This document shows positions 23,691 to 35,658 of a stretch of DNA of 64,000 nucleotides, piece after piece. A program made the translations under genes and the position numbers. Source of the stretch: Niebla homalea (taxonomy: Eukaryota; Ascomycota; Lecanoromycetes; Lecanorales; Ramalinaceae); contig JAHGAU010000022.1 in assembly GCA_019925105.1 (NCBI GenBank), positions 372,001-436,000 of the forward strand, in the 5' to 3' direction. The notes beneath the pieces were generated by a model. That model was not told the origin of the DNA. It did no database searches and saw only the letters and a program-made list of their open reading frames with translations. Every line of letters begins with the position of its first letter. Position 1 is the stretch's first letter.

Positions 23691-24262
23691 ATATACCCTT
23701 TTAATAGGGTATAGCGGGCGATTCCATACGCGGATATATAGATATACCGGCCGTATTTCTTAATATAATGGAGAACTTTTGGTAAAGTCCATCCCCCGTT
23801 ATTACCTATTATTATTATATACCTTGAGGGATGTTTCAGAAGTTTCAGACGGCTCTCTCCGCCTTTATCTTCACCCTTACCCTTACCATCACCATCACCA
23901 TCACCCTTACCTACCTTACCCTCACCATCACCCTCACCTGTATACTCAGCACTTTCGCCTACTGCACCCTCACCTACTACAAACCCTTTATTAGACCCTT
24001 CACCAGGCTCTTGCCATAATGCGACGCCCGATACGCGCATGCCCCTACCGCAATAGGCCGCAAAACACCGTGATTTGGATGGAGAACCTCTAAGGTAAGC
24101 AAGGCCCCTCACCTGCACCCTTACCCCTACCCTCATTAAACCCTTTATTAAGCCCTTTACCAGGCCTTTCATTAAGTCTTTTACTATACAACGCCCGATG
24201 CATATATGCCTTTATTATAATAAACTTAAGAATACTATGATTTAACTGGAGAGTCCGAATCC
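23690..24262. repeat. RIP-poor, low-complexity patch with a duplicated unit of about 157 bp
   Basis: The pyrimidine-rich part 23870-23975 is built of CACCAT and CCCTTAC hexamers. A unit beginning AAACCCTTTATTA occurs at 23981 and 24138 and runs through CGCCCGAT, TGATTT and ACTGGAGA-like parts; the first copy keeps CpA/TpG, the second is partly converted. A weaker related stretch (GGGCGATT... ATGGAGAAC) lies at 23715-23785. The minus strand has a 184-codon open frame across it (24172-23618) with a Gly-Asp-Lys repeat region. Since its ends lie in converted DNA and it has no known domain, I treat it as chance in low-complexity DNA. Confidence 0.6.
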
Positions 24263-24640
24263 TAAGTATTTAATATATTTAGTGTAAAAATATTGCATTT
24301 CTTTAAATTTATTCATATTCCAATAATACACTTATTGAATTATTTATTAATATAGTATTAATATATTTATTAATACATTATATTCTTCAATATATATATT
24401 AAGATACTTATTAAACAATTAATTTATTTAAATAAATTAATAAGCTACCTAAGTAAATAGAATTTTAAATTAAGTAGATTTTTTATTAATACATTATTCC
24501 ATATGTATTTATACAGGATTAACTGTTATTAATAATAAACTGTAATCTTTAATTATTTATTTATTTTATAACATTACTTTAACGTTACCTTAATATCCCT
24601 TTAATAACTCCTAATAATACTTAACCTTATTTTGATATAT
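24263..24640. other. AT-rich stretch with nothing recognisable
   Basis: Extremely AT-rich with TATTAATATA-like tracts around 24340-24420. No coding motif. It may be flank or the degraded 5' part of Copia-IV. Confidence 0.4.
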
Positions 24641-26071
24641 ACTTAAAACATTCTCGAGAGATATTAAGAGGCGTTAACGGCCCTTAAAGAATTTTAACGA
24701 ATTTTTTTTATAAATTGTTATTCGTATTTAAAACCTTTATATTATAATAGGTAATTCAATATTAATAAATGTTATTTTAAACACCGCTATAACTAAGTTT
24801 TAATATAAGAGAGCCCCTTAATAATAAGTTTACTTAAATAGATATCGATGGATATCTATGCCTTTTAAATAGCCCCTTACGGCGTTGCCGTTTAATCGTA
24901 AGGTAATATGTTATTTAAAATAAATTAAATCGACGATAATATTTAAAGCTATTACGTAACACCCTTTATTATATAAATTATAAAACGGAGCGTAATTTCT
25001 ATATTTTAATTTATCCGTTTATTTATACCGTTTATTTAAGGATAATAGGTACGTTATAAAATTTAAGACGTAACTTCTGGACTATAAAACTTAACTTACG
25101 GTCCGGACGGTAATATATAATTAAAAAAAACTTATTTATAATAGGTAAAATAGCCTATTTATAATTAATTTATAAGAACTTACCTTTATTATAATGGCGT
25201 TTAACGTGCTTTCGGCTATACTTACTTAATATATACGTATAGGTTACCTGAAAGCTTAAAAATATTTTAATTAACGGAGGTATTAACCGGCATAGATCTT
25301 AAACGTAACCGTTATAATAATAATAAGGCTGAAGACGCTTACTATACGTATTATATTACCGGAGAATTATACTTTTAACTATATAAGAAATATTTTAAAC
25401 TTATAAAAACCCGTTAAAGCTTATTTATATAAACCTTTTAAGAATAATTAATCTTTAAGGGTATAACGGAATAACGTGTTATATAACCTTCCGTAATAAT
25501 AAGATTATAATATTAGAAATTTACCCATTAATATATAAATTAATTATAGTTTAGCAATTTAAGGAGTTTTAAATTAAGTATAAATAACCTTTAAATCGAA
25601 AGATTAAACGCCTTTGAATAGACGGCGGGGGTAAATATACGTTTAACGCTTTTTTAAATTACCTAAAGTAATATAGGATTGTTTTTAAGGTAATAGTACG
25701 TAAAAGTTTTAAATAAAACCACATTAATAAAAAGATTAACCGGGAGATTAATAAAAAGATCAGGGTTATATGAATAATAAGGGGTATATTTATAATCTTT
25801 TAGCTAAAGCTAATTTAAACGGTAAACTATATAATTATAAGGATATTATATATACGGCTTAAAAGGTAATATTATATTAAGCTTAATATAAAAAAAAAAA
25901 CCAGATATATTCTATATATGGACCCTGGGGTTAATCGTATACGTAAGAATAATAAATTACCGGGCCAAGCTCAATAATAAATTAAAACCGTATATCCTAG
26001 GTAGTAGGTTTTAATAAAGGAATTAATAAATATTTTGAAGTAATTAATTTACGGGTAAAACGGTTTAAGGT
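24640..26071 (+). mobile_element. Copia-IV fragment, Ty1/Copia pol up to the integrase
   Basis: The integrase at 25495-26030 identifies the class. The upstream part (24640-25490) should hold gag and protease but shows no sure motif, and no LTR was found. The element stops where the left LTR of Copia-I copy 2 begins (26072), so it was interrupted by that insertion. Its downstream half, with the reverse transcriptase, was not found elsewhere in the window. Confidence 0.7.
25495..26030 (+). pseudogene. Copia-IV integrase remnant
   Basis: A single degenerate frame reads NNKIIILEIYPL, then QFKEF-like residues, IKRL-stop-IDGGGKYTFNAFLNYLK (25606-25665) and NHINKKINREINKKIRVI (about 25715-25775), then an NYIIIRILYIRLKR stretch. 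This matches the Copia integrase core: DGGGEYxxxxFxxYLxxxGI carries the second catalytic Asp, which is kept; the third catalytic residue, Glu of the AExxNRxI motif, is Lys here. A post-integrase block with KLPGQ and IKTVYP follows near 25950. It would have joined element cDNA to the chromosome. Stops replace Arg, Gln and Trp positions. Confidence 0.82.
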
Positions 26072-26209
26072 TGTCAGAAGTGTAGAAGGCAGAGACCTCG
26101 GCTATTACCAAAAGGGTACTAGCCTACTTCCTGGACTTCTTATAGATAAATATTGCTTAGCACCTTATATAGTACTTAATTAAGCAAGTTACACCCTATC
26201 AATTCAATA
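26072..26209 (+). repeat. Left LTR of Copia-I copy 2
   Basis: 138 bp, starts TGTCAGAAG, ends TTCAATA (TTCAACA in the right LTR of copy 1). The 5' half is nearly unmutated, the 3' half has converted CpA sites relative to copy 1, matching the outer-end sparing seen in the other LTR elements. Confidence 0.88.
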
Positions 26210-26224
26210 GGTTATAAGCCTGGC
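26210..26224 (+). other. Primer-binding site of Copia-I
   Basis: GGTTATAAGCCTGGC directly follows the left LTR. With one TGAG to TAAG change it pairs with the anticodon arm of initiator tRNA-Met, as in Copia-III and Copia-II. Confidence 0.65.
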
Positions 26225-27756
26225 TTATATGTTTACCACTGCGTTTATTAAGTTAATAAGCCTTAGCTATTTTATCTAGCTTAAATACTTTAAGAGCCTT
26301 CGTTCCGTTATCAGAAGTATTATAACGACTCTTATTATTATTATAACTACTATAATTATTTAATAGTCCTATCGATTTAAGCCTTAACCACCTAAAAAAT
26401 AAGGAGGCTAAAATGAAAAACGAAAAGGACGGGTCGCTCCTAGCTTAAATTACCATCTATACGCAGGATCATAGGGTATAATAGCCCTATATACCAATTT
26501 ACGCGTACGCTATAAAGGTACAGTAATACCTATAAAGCCGTTGGATCGGCGGATCCTTAATAAACGCATTAATACCTTTAAAGAATACGTGGAAACGTTT
26601 GTTTATTATTAAAACGATTAAAGCGGCTTATAAAGCTTATTATTATATATACTTAGCCTCTTAATTAAGTTAATTACTTAATTTAAGCTATTATTATTCT
26701 AGCTTTATATTAAAGTTCATTTTAGTTACTATATTAAAGTTAAAGTATAAAAAGAAGTAAAATATTTATTTCTAAAGCTTTTTTTTCTTTATTAAAATTA
26801 TTAAAACTTAAATTAATTATAGCTTTATTTCTAGGGGCTTTTTATTAAAATCTTTATAATTATTAAAACTATTAAGAGTATATTAACTATTTTAATTTAT
26901 ATATTTTATTACTTTAGTTCGTAATGAAATAATTTATCCTTAAATAACGTTCCTTTACCCCGTATATTATATATACTCTATAAACTTTACGCCTTAAACG
27001 GTTTATTAAAATTAAAAAGCTTTATTACTTATTATTAACCTTTTAATTATAGTTCTTATTAAGTAAAAAGAAATTCCGGGCCCGTTATTATTTACTTTAT
27101 AAAACGTTCTGTTTTACTTATTTATTATTTGGGAAAGCACTAGTTTCAAAGGATAACGACTTAAAGTACTAGTTATTACTATTATTATCTAAGTTATTTT
27201 TATTTAAGGGCTTAATATTATCAGTTATAATCCCGTCGCCCTTTAATATTATAAATCTCTTTAATCTTTAGGTTAAATTATTATTATTATTTCCGACCTT
27301 TTTAAAATTATTGGTACCTTTAATAAGGTTATTAAGCTTAAGGATAACTTTGGGTATATTATATAAAAATATAAAATAAATAAAAGGCTTAAGTTTACCT
27401 GGCTTAATTACTAGATTATAAATTTTAGCTTACGCTTTATTAAGACCGATACTCTTAAAAATAATAAGCTTATAAAAGCTTAAGATATTTATAATTAAGG
27501 GCACTCTATAACCTATATTGTGATCCGTATAAAAATCAAGGGGATTAATTAATATATTATTAAGAATACTAAAGTAACATAAGATACCCTCCGTACTTAA
27601 TATTAATTTAAGGGCTGAAATTATTTTACGTTAACCCTTAAATAGTTCACTTTTTTTACACTTAATTAATACTTAGATCAAAATAAGTATTATAATAAAT
27701 ATTAAGATCTTTTTAATAAATTATAGAATTTCTAAAGTATAATTATTATTAATAAT

Positions 27757-27971
27757 TGTCGAAATCCAAGAAGAGAGCGCCAAGAGATATCACGTGATCT
27801 GGTCACGTGACCTGTAAGACTTATATATGACGCAGGAGGTAAAACAACGAGGTCCCGGATTGAACGTTGGATATAATAGTTTTACTTAATCGGGTTAACG
27901 CGGAATTCTTAGACTTAATTAAATCTCTTAAATAAATTAAATTAATTAATTTATATTTCTTAAATTTAATA
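27757..27971 (+). repeat. Left LTR of Copia-II
   Basis: Starts TGTCGAAATCC, ends CTTAAATTTAATA (right LTR CTTAAATTTGACA), giving TG...CA with a short TGTC/GACA inverted end. The first 115-125 bp keep CpA and TpG; the last 80 bp are converted. Confidence 0.93.
27791..27830 (+). promoter_or_regulatory. Paired CACGTG boxes and TATA-like sequence in the Copia-II LTR
   Basis: CACGTG occurs at 27791-27796 and 27804-27809, 7 bp apart, followed by TTATATATGA at 27821. CACGTG is the site bound by bHLH factors such as Pho4 and Cbf1 in fungi. With a TATA-like box 12 bp on, it has the layout of an LTR promoter. In the right LTR both boxes are TACGTA (about 45413 and 45426), as RIP of CpA on both strands would give. 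Function is inferred. Confidence 0.5.
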
Positions 27972-27985
27972 GGTTATAAGCTTAG
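27972..27985 (+). other. Primer-binding site of Copia-II
   Basis: GGTTATAAGCTTAG directly follows the left LTR. The first ten bases equal the site in Copia-I and the rest fits the same tRNA-Met anticodon-arm complement with C to T changes. Confidence 0.55.
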
Positions 27986-28699
27986 AAGGGCGCTCTCCGG
28001 GTTTAATTAAATATATTTAAATACCTATATAACTTTAATAATACTTTAATAGGTTTAATATTAACCTTATTAGCCTAAGACCTTACTAACCTAGGATATT
28101 TTTTAGCCCGTACGTCGTAATTTTCCTTTTTAAATTAATACGATAACCTTTAAATTACGGGGTAAATTTAATATATTAATAATTAATAATATTTATAATA
28201 TATAAAAGCTTTAAATTATATATAAACTTAATTATAACTACCTTATTATCGTAAATTTAAGGTATCTAAATCCCCCTATAATATAAAAATTTTTAAAATA
28301 CGGGGATCGTAATTAACGATTTTAATGAAATTGTTACCCCGAAGGTAACCGTATATATACGTAGTTACCTATATTTTAGCGAGAAAAATTTTAATTTCAG
28401 CCTTAATATATCCGTTTTTAAAAGAAAATTTTTAAAGGTAAATAATAATTCTTATAAGCTTAACATTTCGCTTAACGGAAATTACCCGTTACGTATATTG
28501 TTATTAATTATTTTTATTATAGGTTTCCTTCTTTTGATTTAAATTTTTAATTATTAAAGGTTTAAAGTATATACATTATTACTTATTTATATATATAAAT
28601 TTAAATTAAAATAATTAATTTAACTTATCATTTTAAGTACTTATTATTATATAATAATAAGGATTAACTTTTATTATCCTTTAAGAAAATAAATTCTTA

Positions 28700-31600
28700 A
28701 AGAAAGTTTTATAAAAGACTTAATATTATTATATTATTACTTAAGTTAAATATTAAGCCCGTTAATACCCGGTTAAAGCTTATTTGGAGCTCTATTAAGG
28801 GCGGTGATGCTAAAAATTCTCCTTCCGTATTATTATTAGGGTCCTAAAATGGGTCCGTACGGAATCAGTTTCCTTTATAGTTATTAATAACCGGGGAAGC
28901 CGAATAATATAAAAGATTCCGTTTTCGCCCTTTCTTAAGGGTATTAAATATCCTATTTCTTATAGATAATTTAGAATAACGTAAATTACTTAAAATCTTT
29001 AAACGTAATTTCTTTTATTACCGTTAATTTCTTAAGAAAGAATAGTTCCTTAAAGAATAACGGTACTTAAACCTAATTTATCTTAATTTAAATTAAAGTG
29101 ATTTCTTTTTTATTTTAGGCTATTCTTTTAGCGAATTTAAAGTAAAAGTCCCTTTAAATATCAATATTAAACTTTTTGGTTATATTATTCGTTCCTTTAT
29201 TTAAAATAATTAAGGAATTCTAAATTAAAGTTTACGGACTATTTACTTATATTCTTAAATTTAAAAGCTTTAAAGGTTTTTAAAGTTAAGTACGTAAAGT
29301 AAAACGTACTTTAATTTAAGCTTAATATTAAAGCTATACTTAAATTAATAAATAAATTAAGTTTATTAAAAAGGATAAAGAAAATATTATGGATTGAAAT
29401 TAAAAGAAACGAAAGTAAAAGCGAAACTATAATTTAACCGTAAATATTATTTAATTTTATTTAGGACTTATTTAAATTATTAACTTTAATAACTATAAAA
29501 ATGTTTATAAACTTTAAAAAATATAGTTATTACCTATAAGTTAAAGGGTTTAAAGTATTTTAATAATTTATACGATTAATTATTTTTATTAAAGCTTTAT
29601 TAATATAAGGACGTTTTTAACTATATGGTTTAATTTAAATTTATTTATAATAATATTCTTATAATATTCCCGGTTTTTAAGGTAGATATTAATTATTTAA
29701 TCTTTCTTTTTTATAAAGGTCTAGGGAAAAAGTATAATTAGTATTTTATTTAATATATTTAAATATATAACTTAATTATATAATAAGAAAAAAAAAATAA
29801 TATCCTTAATATTAAGAAAATTATTAATATTCCCGTTTATACGTTAAAGTACGTTATTAATTAAATACTTTAAATAATACGTAACCTTATATTTAACCGT
29901 GATGACGCAGCGTATATCGTTAAGACTTACTTAATAAATTAGTTTTTAGGATTAAGTCCTAGGGCTTAAATTATTACGATTAAACCGTAAAAAGATATAG
30001 TAAAAGGATTAAACGGAGCTTAAACTTAATAATTAATAAAGTATTATACTTTTTACTGTATTAATTTCTATACCGCTGATACTTATAATTAAAAGAATAA
30101 TAATAAAAATAATAATAACGGTAAAAATAATAAAAATAAAGGGCGTTCTTTAAGTAATAATAATAATAAGGATAAAAAGAAATTTAATAAGTCGGATAAT
30201 AAACGTACTTATAGTAGCTTTCCGGAGGCATTTATTATTACTTAAAAGGCGTTCTTAATTAAGTTAATTATTAAGAGATAGGCTTTAAATAACGTTTATT
30301 CTTAATACTTAACTCGGGATAAAACCGTATTTATTAATTATCGTATTATGGCCGTTAATAAAGCCGCCGTTATAAATAAACTTAAAGGATACCTTAAATT
30401 AATAAGCCTAAGTATTATCGAAGTTTATTATAAGGTTAATAATATAAAGAGGACTTTATAATTTTTTAACGTTCTTTATATTCCGGACGCGTTAATTAAC
30501 TTGATTTCTTAAGGTTAATTAACTCAGAATAAATACTTTTTAAAACTTATTTTTAAAAATAAACTGCTTAGTATTTAAATTGGTAATAAACGTATTACCG
30601 CTTAAATATAATTAAATAACCTTTTTTATCTTATTTTTTAAAGGTTTATTAAGGCGTTTATTACCGTCTTTATTAACTTTAACGTACTAAAGAAAAAGGA
30701 TTAACCTGTTCAGACAGAAATTAAAAACGTAAAGATTAAATTTACTGCGTTTAACTTAAACGATTCCTCGCCCGGGCCTTATATTATTAATAAAGAGGTA
30801 CTTGAATTATAGTATAAATAGATAGGTTACTTAAATAAAAATAATATTAAACGTTTTGCCCGTATATCGTAAGGTACAAACTTAAATAAATTACCCTTAA
30901 AAAAAGACCCTGCTTATATTATATAATCTATAAAATGAAAAGTAAACCTTATAAGTATTTTATCCGTTTAAAACGCTTTTATATAGATTTTATTTATACC
31001 GATATTATTTACCTACGTAACCGGTTACCGGTTATTAATTAAAATAAAATACTTTATAAATTACTTACCGGAGCGAAGCTTTATTTATATAATATTCGAA
31101 AACTTAAGATTAAAGGATACTATATACGCCGTAAACCTATTATTAACTTTAATAAAAAGGAACTTAAAGTTAAATTAAATATTTTAATCGGTTTTTAAAG
31201 GGAGTATTAATAATGTATATTATTCTATAATATTAACCGGGTTATTTTAATCTTTTGGGTTACGTAATATAAAAAGAAGGATACTTCGGAAACTATAAAT
31301 CTTATAATAAAGGGGGAGGAGTATAACCGAAAAAGGTAAGCTTTTACTAATAGTTTATTAATTTTATTTAAATAAACAGAAATAAACCTTTTTATAATAA
31401 TTTTATCTTACCTTACTCCGCGTCCGTAACCCTTTAAAACGGCATCCTTAAAGGCGATATCGTCTTTTTCGGGGTTAAATATTCCCTTGTTTTTAACCCC
31501 GAGTGGTATTTCGGTATTATAAGTTATTAACGACCTTATAAACCGTTAAGTAACCTTAATAAACTCTTTTAGAATAGCCTTTTTTAAAACTCTTAAATAA

Positions 31601-33250
31601 AGCTTACTTCCCTTAAATTATAATATTATTTTTAAATAATACCCCGGAATTTAAATCCGAGAACTCTTTTTAAACCTTTTAAGGTTATTTATATTAATCT
31701 TACTTATAAATCCTACGGAACCGGTTATACTTAAAACCTATATTAAAGCTTAAAAAGATTCTCGTTTCTAATTTAAATAAAACGGTACTATAAGGGTTAA
31801 ATATAAATCTATTAAAAATAATTATACTTAAGTCCTTATCGAATATTTTAAAAAAAGGAACGTCCTTTACGGCCGTTAAGTATATACTTTAAAGCGAGGC
31901 TTATAAAAAGAAATTACCCGCTTTAAAACCCGTTAAATTATCTATAAATTTAAGTAACGTTTAAACTTGGATTATAATGAAACTTTCGCTTTAATTATTA
32001 AACTTATAAGTTATAAAGTAATTTTTACTTTAATAATAATATATAATTAAGACTTAAAGCAGATAAATATAGTTATAATATTTCTTTATGGTAACGTAAA
32101 AAAAGATATTTATATAAAATAACCCAAAGGCTTTAAAGATAATACCGGTAAAGTCTATAAGTTAAGAAAAGCACTTTACGGACTTAAGTAATCGCTTTGG
32201 ATTTAATATAAAATATTTGTTAAATTTATAAAGCAATCGGGTTTTATCCTTATCAATTCGGATTACGGCGTTTTTATTAAGTTAATTAACGGTATTATTA
32301 TTACTCTTTATATAGACGATATCTTACTTATTAATCCTTCTTAATAAGGTATCCGAGCCGTTAAAAAGTCCTTAAATAAGAAATTCTATATAATAAACTT
32401 AAGCCTTTATAGCTATTACTTAAGTATAATGGTCTTTTATAACTACTTTAATAATATTCTTTAATTAAGATAATCCGGTTATATTAAACGGGTCCTTAAA
32501 TAATTCGGTATATAGGAGGTTATTAATAAAGATACCTTAATAGAAATTTTTATAAAGTTTAAGCCGGTACCCGTTAAAGAGAATTATATTTTAACTCGGG
32601 AATTATTAAAGGATTATTAATCGGTAGTAAAGTCTTTAATATACGTTATATTAAGTATTAGGCCCGATATCGTATATTTTATATTAATAGTTAGCCGTTT
32701 TATATTAAACTTTTATAAAATTTATTAAAAGACTATTAAAAGGATCCTCCGCTATTTAAAGAAAACCGTTAACTATTATTTTACTTTTTAAGGAGGAATT
32801 ATATCTCTCTAGGGCTTTACGGATTCAGATTAAGGTAATACTATTATAACCCGTTGTTTTATTTTAGGTTATATTTTTAATATCGGTAATACCGTAATTA
32901 ATTAATTATTTAAAAGATAATTTATTATAGCCCTCTTTTCTTATAAGGTTAAATTCTTTGGTTAAATTTAGGTTATAAAGGAAGTTATTTAACTTTATAG
33001 CCTTCTTAATAAACTAATCCCGGGGAATAACTTACTTTAATATATTATTATCTATAATAATAATTAAGGGGCAATTACTTTATTTAAGGACCCTTTATTT
33101 TACCCTCGTATTAAATACGTCGCTATTTAATTAAAGTAATAACGTAAAAGAGTCGCCGATCGTAATATTAATATCTAATAAACCCTTACCGATTAATAAA
33201 CTATAAATAAGCTTATAAAACTTATCTTTAAAGACGCTTTTAGATTATTC
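28700..33250 (+). pseudogene. Copia-II gag-pol remnant with apparent loss of the integrase core
   Basis: Gag ends with a CX2CX4HX4C zinc knuckle at 30043-30090, now YTFYCINFYTADTY: three of the ligands have become Tyr. A Lys/Asn-rich stretch follows. VLYIPDALINLIS (30470-30508) is the motif after the protease. The pre-integrase block ELxYKQIGYLNKNNIKRFARIS lies near 30810-30870. At about 30985-31030 YTDII is followed at once by YLRNRLPV: the first is the start of the integrase core, the second its end, so about 150 residues appear to be missing. The reverse transcriptase follows with LYGNVKKDIYIK, KLRKALYGLK and an intact TLYIDDILL box (32303-32332), then RNase H (GFTDSD, about 32815-32832). 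Confidence 0.88.
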
Positions 33251-33573
33251 CGTTAAGTACTTAATTTTAAAAAGTTCTTTTTTTTTAATTAAAAAAGTCG
33301 TTTATTCCTTATATCTTACTTAAGTAATTAATCTTAAGCCTTAATTATATAGGAGTTAATTCCCGATTATATCTATTATATAAGAGCTATATTTTAGGTA
33401 TACTCCGGGTATATAGTCTTTATATACTTTAAATAATTAAGCCTTATTCTTTATATTCCGGGAAATATATTCCTTATACTATAGGTATATAGCCTTATTG
33501 CCTTCCTTAAGATTTCATTTATTTAAGCCCGTAATGCAGATTTCTTAGCTTAAAAGCCCTTAAGGGCATACCT

Positions 33574-33586
33574 ATAATATAGACTT
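33574..33586 (+). repeat. Target-site duplication of LINE A, left copy
   Basis: ATAATATAGACTT, found again without change at 45174-45186 after the LINE A tail. Thirteen bases is a normal length for LINE target-primed insertion. Confidence 0.88.
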
Positions 33587-33607
33587 GATTAATCTATAGA
33601 ATTGAAA

Positions 33608-35330
33608 ATGGCGACGAACAACGGGACCCCAGAGGTCAGAAACGATACACGCGTATATAGCTTAAGTAATATAAGGATAATACCTTAAATACGATAAGCG
33701 GAAGCGGAATAATAATAAAAGTAAAAAGGGAGGAAAGGCAAACGGCTTAAATTAATAAGAACGATAATAAGTCGTATAAACGATATAATAAATATGAAAT
33801 AAAAAGGCCTTAAATTAAATAAAGAGTTTATAATTAATAAGATACGCGTAAAAGAACGCGTATAACGCGTAAAAATATTATTATTAAGGGTAATAAATAA
33901 AAGGTAAAAGGAACGAGGACGATATACGGGGACGAATAAAGGATAAGCGGAAACGTAAAAAGCCTTATTAAGTATATATAAATTAAAAAAAAGCTAAAAG
34001 AAAATAAGGAAATATTAAATAAATAAAAATAAACTATAAAAAAAAAGTAATTATTAAATATACGGGGAAAAAGTAATAAAAGAAGAAACAGTAAAAACGT
34101 TAAAAAGTTTCCTTATAACTATATAGAAGGATATTATATTAAAAACTTAACCGATATTATAAATCGGATTATGGAAAATAAAAGACTTTTATATAAATAT
34201 AAAAAGAAATTTAAAAAAGTTAAAAAGGTTACGCGGAACTTAAAGGGCGGTAATAAAAGTATTAATGGACGGAGGTAAAAAAAGATAGAAAGGATACGTA
34301 TAAAGTAAAAAAGCAATAAAAAAAACTTTAAAGAAAGGAGTAAAGATAAGTTAAATAATAAAAGCTATAAGGGCAACGCCGGCATTAACGGAAAAAAAGG
34401 TAAAAACGGGGGAAAAAGCGGCGGCGTTAAGGAAGGCGAAAATAATAACCGTACGATTATTAAGTAAAAAGGAGAAAAATAAAATAATAAAAATAAACCC
34501 GCTATAATTAATAAAAACGTTTAAAATAACAGGAAAGCCATTAATAAAACAGATTATTATAATATATAAGTTATAAAGCGGGGATATTTTTTTTAATATA
34601 GCCTTATTAAAAGTAAAAAAAAAAAAGGCTAAAAAAAGTTAAAGGGATAAACTGGTAAAAAAGGATATAAAATAATAAAAGTATTAAGGCAAGTTTTCAC
34701 TATTATAATAAACAGGATATATTTAATAAGGTTTATAAAAGAAGAAAAGGAAGTTACCTTAAAACGGATAAAAAAAGAGAATACGGTTTTTTACCTTAAG
34801 TTAAAGATTATTAATTATAGTCTCCCCTTTATAATAAAAAAATTAAACGTTTTTAATTATATAAAGAGATATTCTACGGTTATTTTAAGCGTAACGTTAA
34901 TAAGGATATATAATAATATTTTCAATAAAAAGGTAATAAAGGATAAGTCTTTTAAATTAATAAGACCTTAAAACCAAGCAGTAAATATTTATTAATATTT
35001 TAAATATTAAGGATACGGGTATATTATTACGAGGTACCTTAATAATACGAAATATATAATATATACCGAAGGGTATAATACGTATAAATATATTAGTTTA
35101 ATAATAAAAAGCCTAGTAAAGAATATATTAAAATACGTAATATACGGTAATAATAACTATTTAATATAAGACTTACGGTATACAGTAAAAGCGAAGGAAA
35201 CTTAACGTAAAAAAACTAAGATAACGGCTAAAATTTAACGTTATAACTTATATAAATTTAAACCGGTAAAATAATTAAAAACGATCTTAAAACGTAAATA
35301 AAGCCTATTAAACGGAGAAAAGTAAAACGT
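33608..35330 (+). pseudogene. LINE A ORF1 remnant (gag-like RNA-binding protein)
   Basis: Starts with MATNNGTPEVRNDTRVYSLS; the first 40-45 bp are unmutated, then stops begin. Mid-part is Lys-rich. Near the end (34984-35150) a run of knuckle-like motifs is seen with Cys changed to Tyr: YFKY-x-GYGYIITRY, then TKYIIYTEGYNTYKYI, then KYVIYGNN. These fit the CCHC knuckles at the C terminus of Tad1 ORF1 (CxxCxxxGHxxxxC). It would have packaged LINE RNA. The frame is broken by many TAA and TAG codons. Confidence 0.8.
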
Positions 35331-35625
35331 AGTAATTAATAACGTAAAAAAAAAAGGAAGTTTATAGCAATATTAATCCTTAAAGTTAACCGCTTAATTA
35401 AGATTATTATTATAATAAGAAAATTAAGATAAATAATACTTAATTTTAAAAAGAGACCGTTTATATAAAAAAAATTAACGAAGAAAGCCCGATAAATATT
35501 AATATTTAATATATTTACGCTTTTAAAAATAATATAATATAACGTACGTAAAAAAGCAATTAAAACTATAATATTGATATTTAAATTTAAGGAGGTAAAA
35601 AATATCGATATTATAGTAATATAGG

Positions 35626-35639
35626 AACCGCCGTATAAT
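35626..35639 (+). repeat. Target-site duplication of LINE B, left copy
   Basis: AACCGCCGTATAAT at 35626-35639, matched by AGTTATTATATAAT at 41400-41413. The two copies differ only by C to T and G to A changes, so mutation followed insertion. The same site in LINEs C, D and E lies in the endonuclease N terminus and is uninterrupted. Confidence 0.85.
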
Positions 35640-35658
35640 TTGATTGATTGATTGATTT
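35640..35658 (-). repeat. 3' simple-repeat tail of LINE B
   Basis: TTGA repeated on the plus strand (AATC on the element strand), the same tail as LINE A (45157-45175) and LINE E (63317-63339). Short repeat tails in place of poly(A) occur in several LINE groups. CpA in the tail is kept in all three. Confidence 0.92.

Larger units (their letters stand above)
26072..27756 (+). mobile_element. Copia-I copy 2, 5' portion
   Basis: Left LTR (26072-26209), primer-binding site, then an internal region matching bases 1-1500 of copy 1. It lies inside Copia-IV and is itself ended by Copia-II at 27757. Sequence after Copia-II (45594 onward) does not clearly continue it, so its 3' half may have been lost before Copia-II arrived or may be too mutated to recognise. 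A fixed block between 27281 and 27640 matches 1068-1450 of copy 1 with C to T and G to A changes. Confidence 0.8.

Noticed and set aside
23618..24172. 184-codon minus-strand frame with Gly-Asp-Lys repeats
   Set aside because: Built on hexamer low-complexity DNA and duplicated units, with its C-terminal third in RIP-converted sequence; no recognisable domain. Transcript data could reopen this.
34134..34316. 60-codon minus-strand frame
   Set aside because: Antisense of LINE A ORF1.
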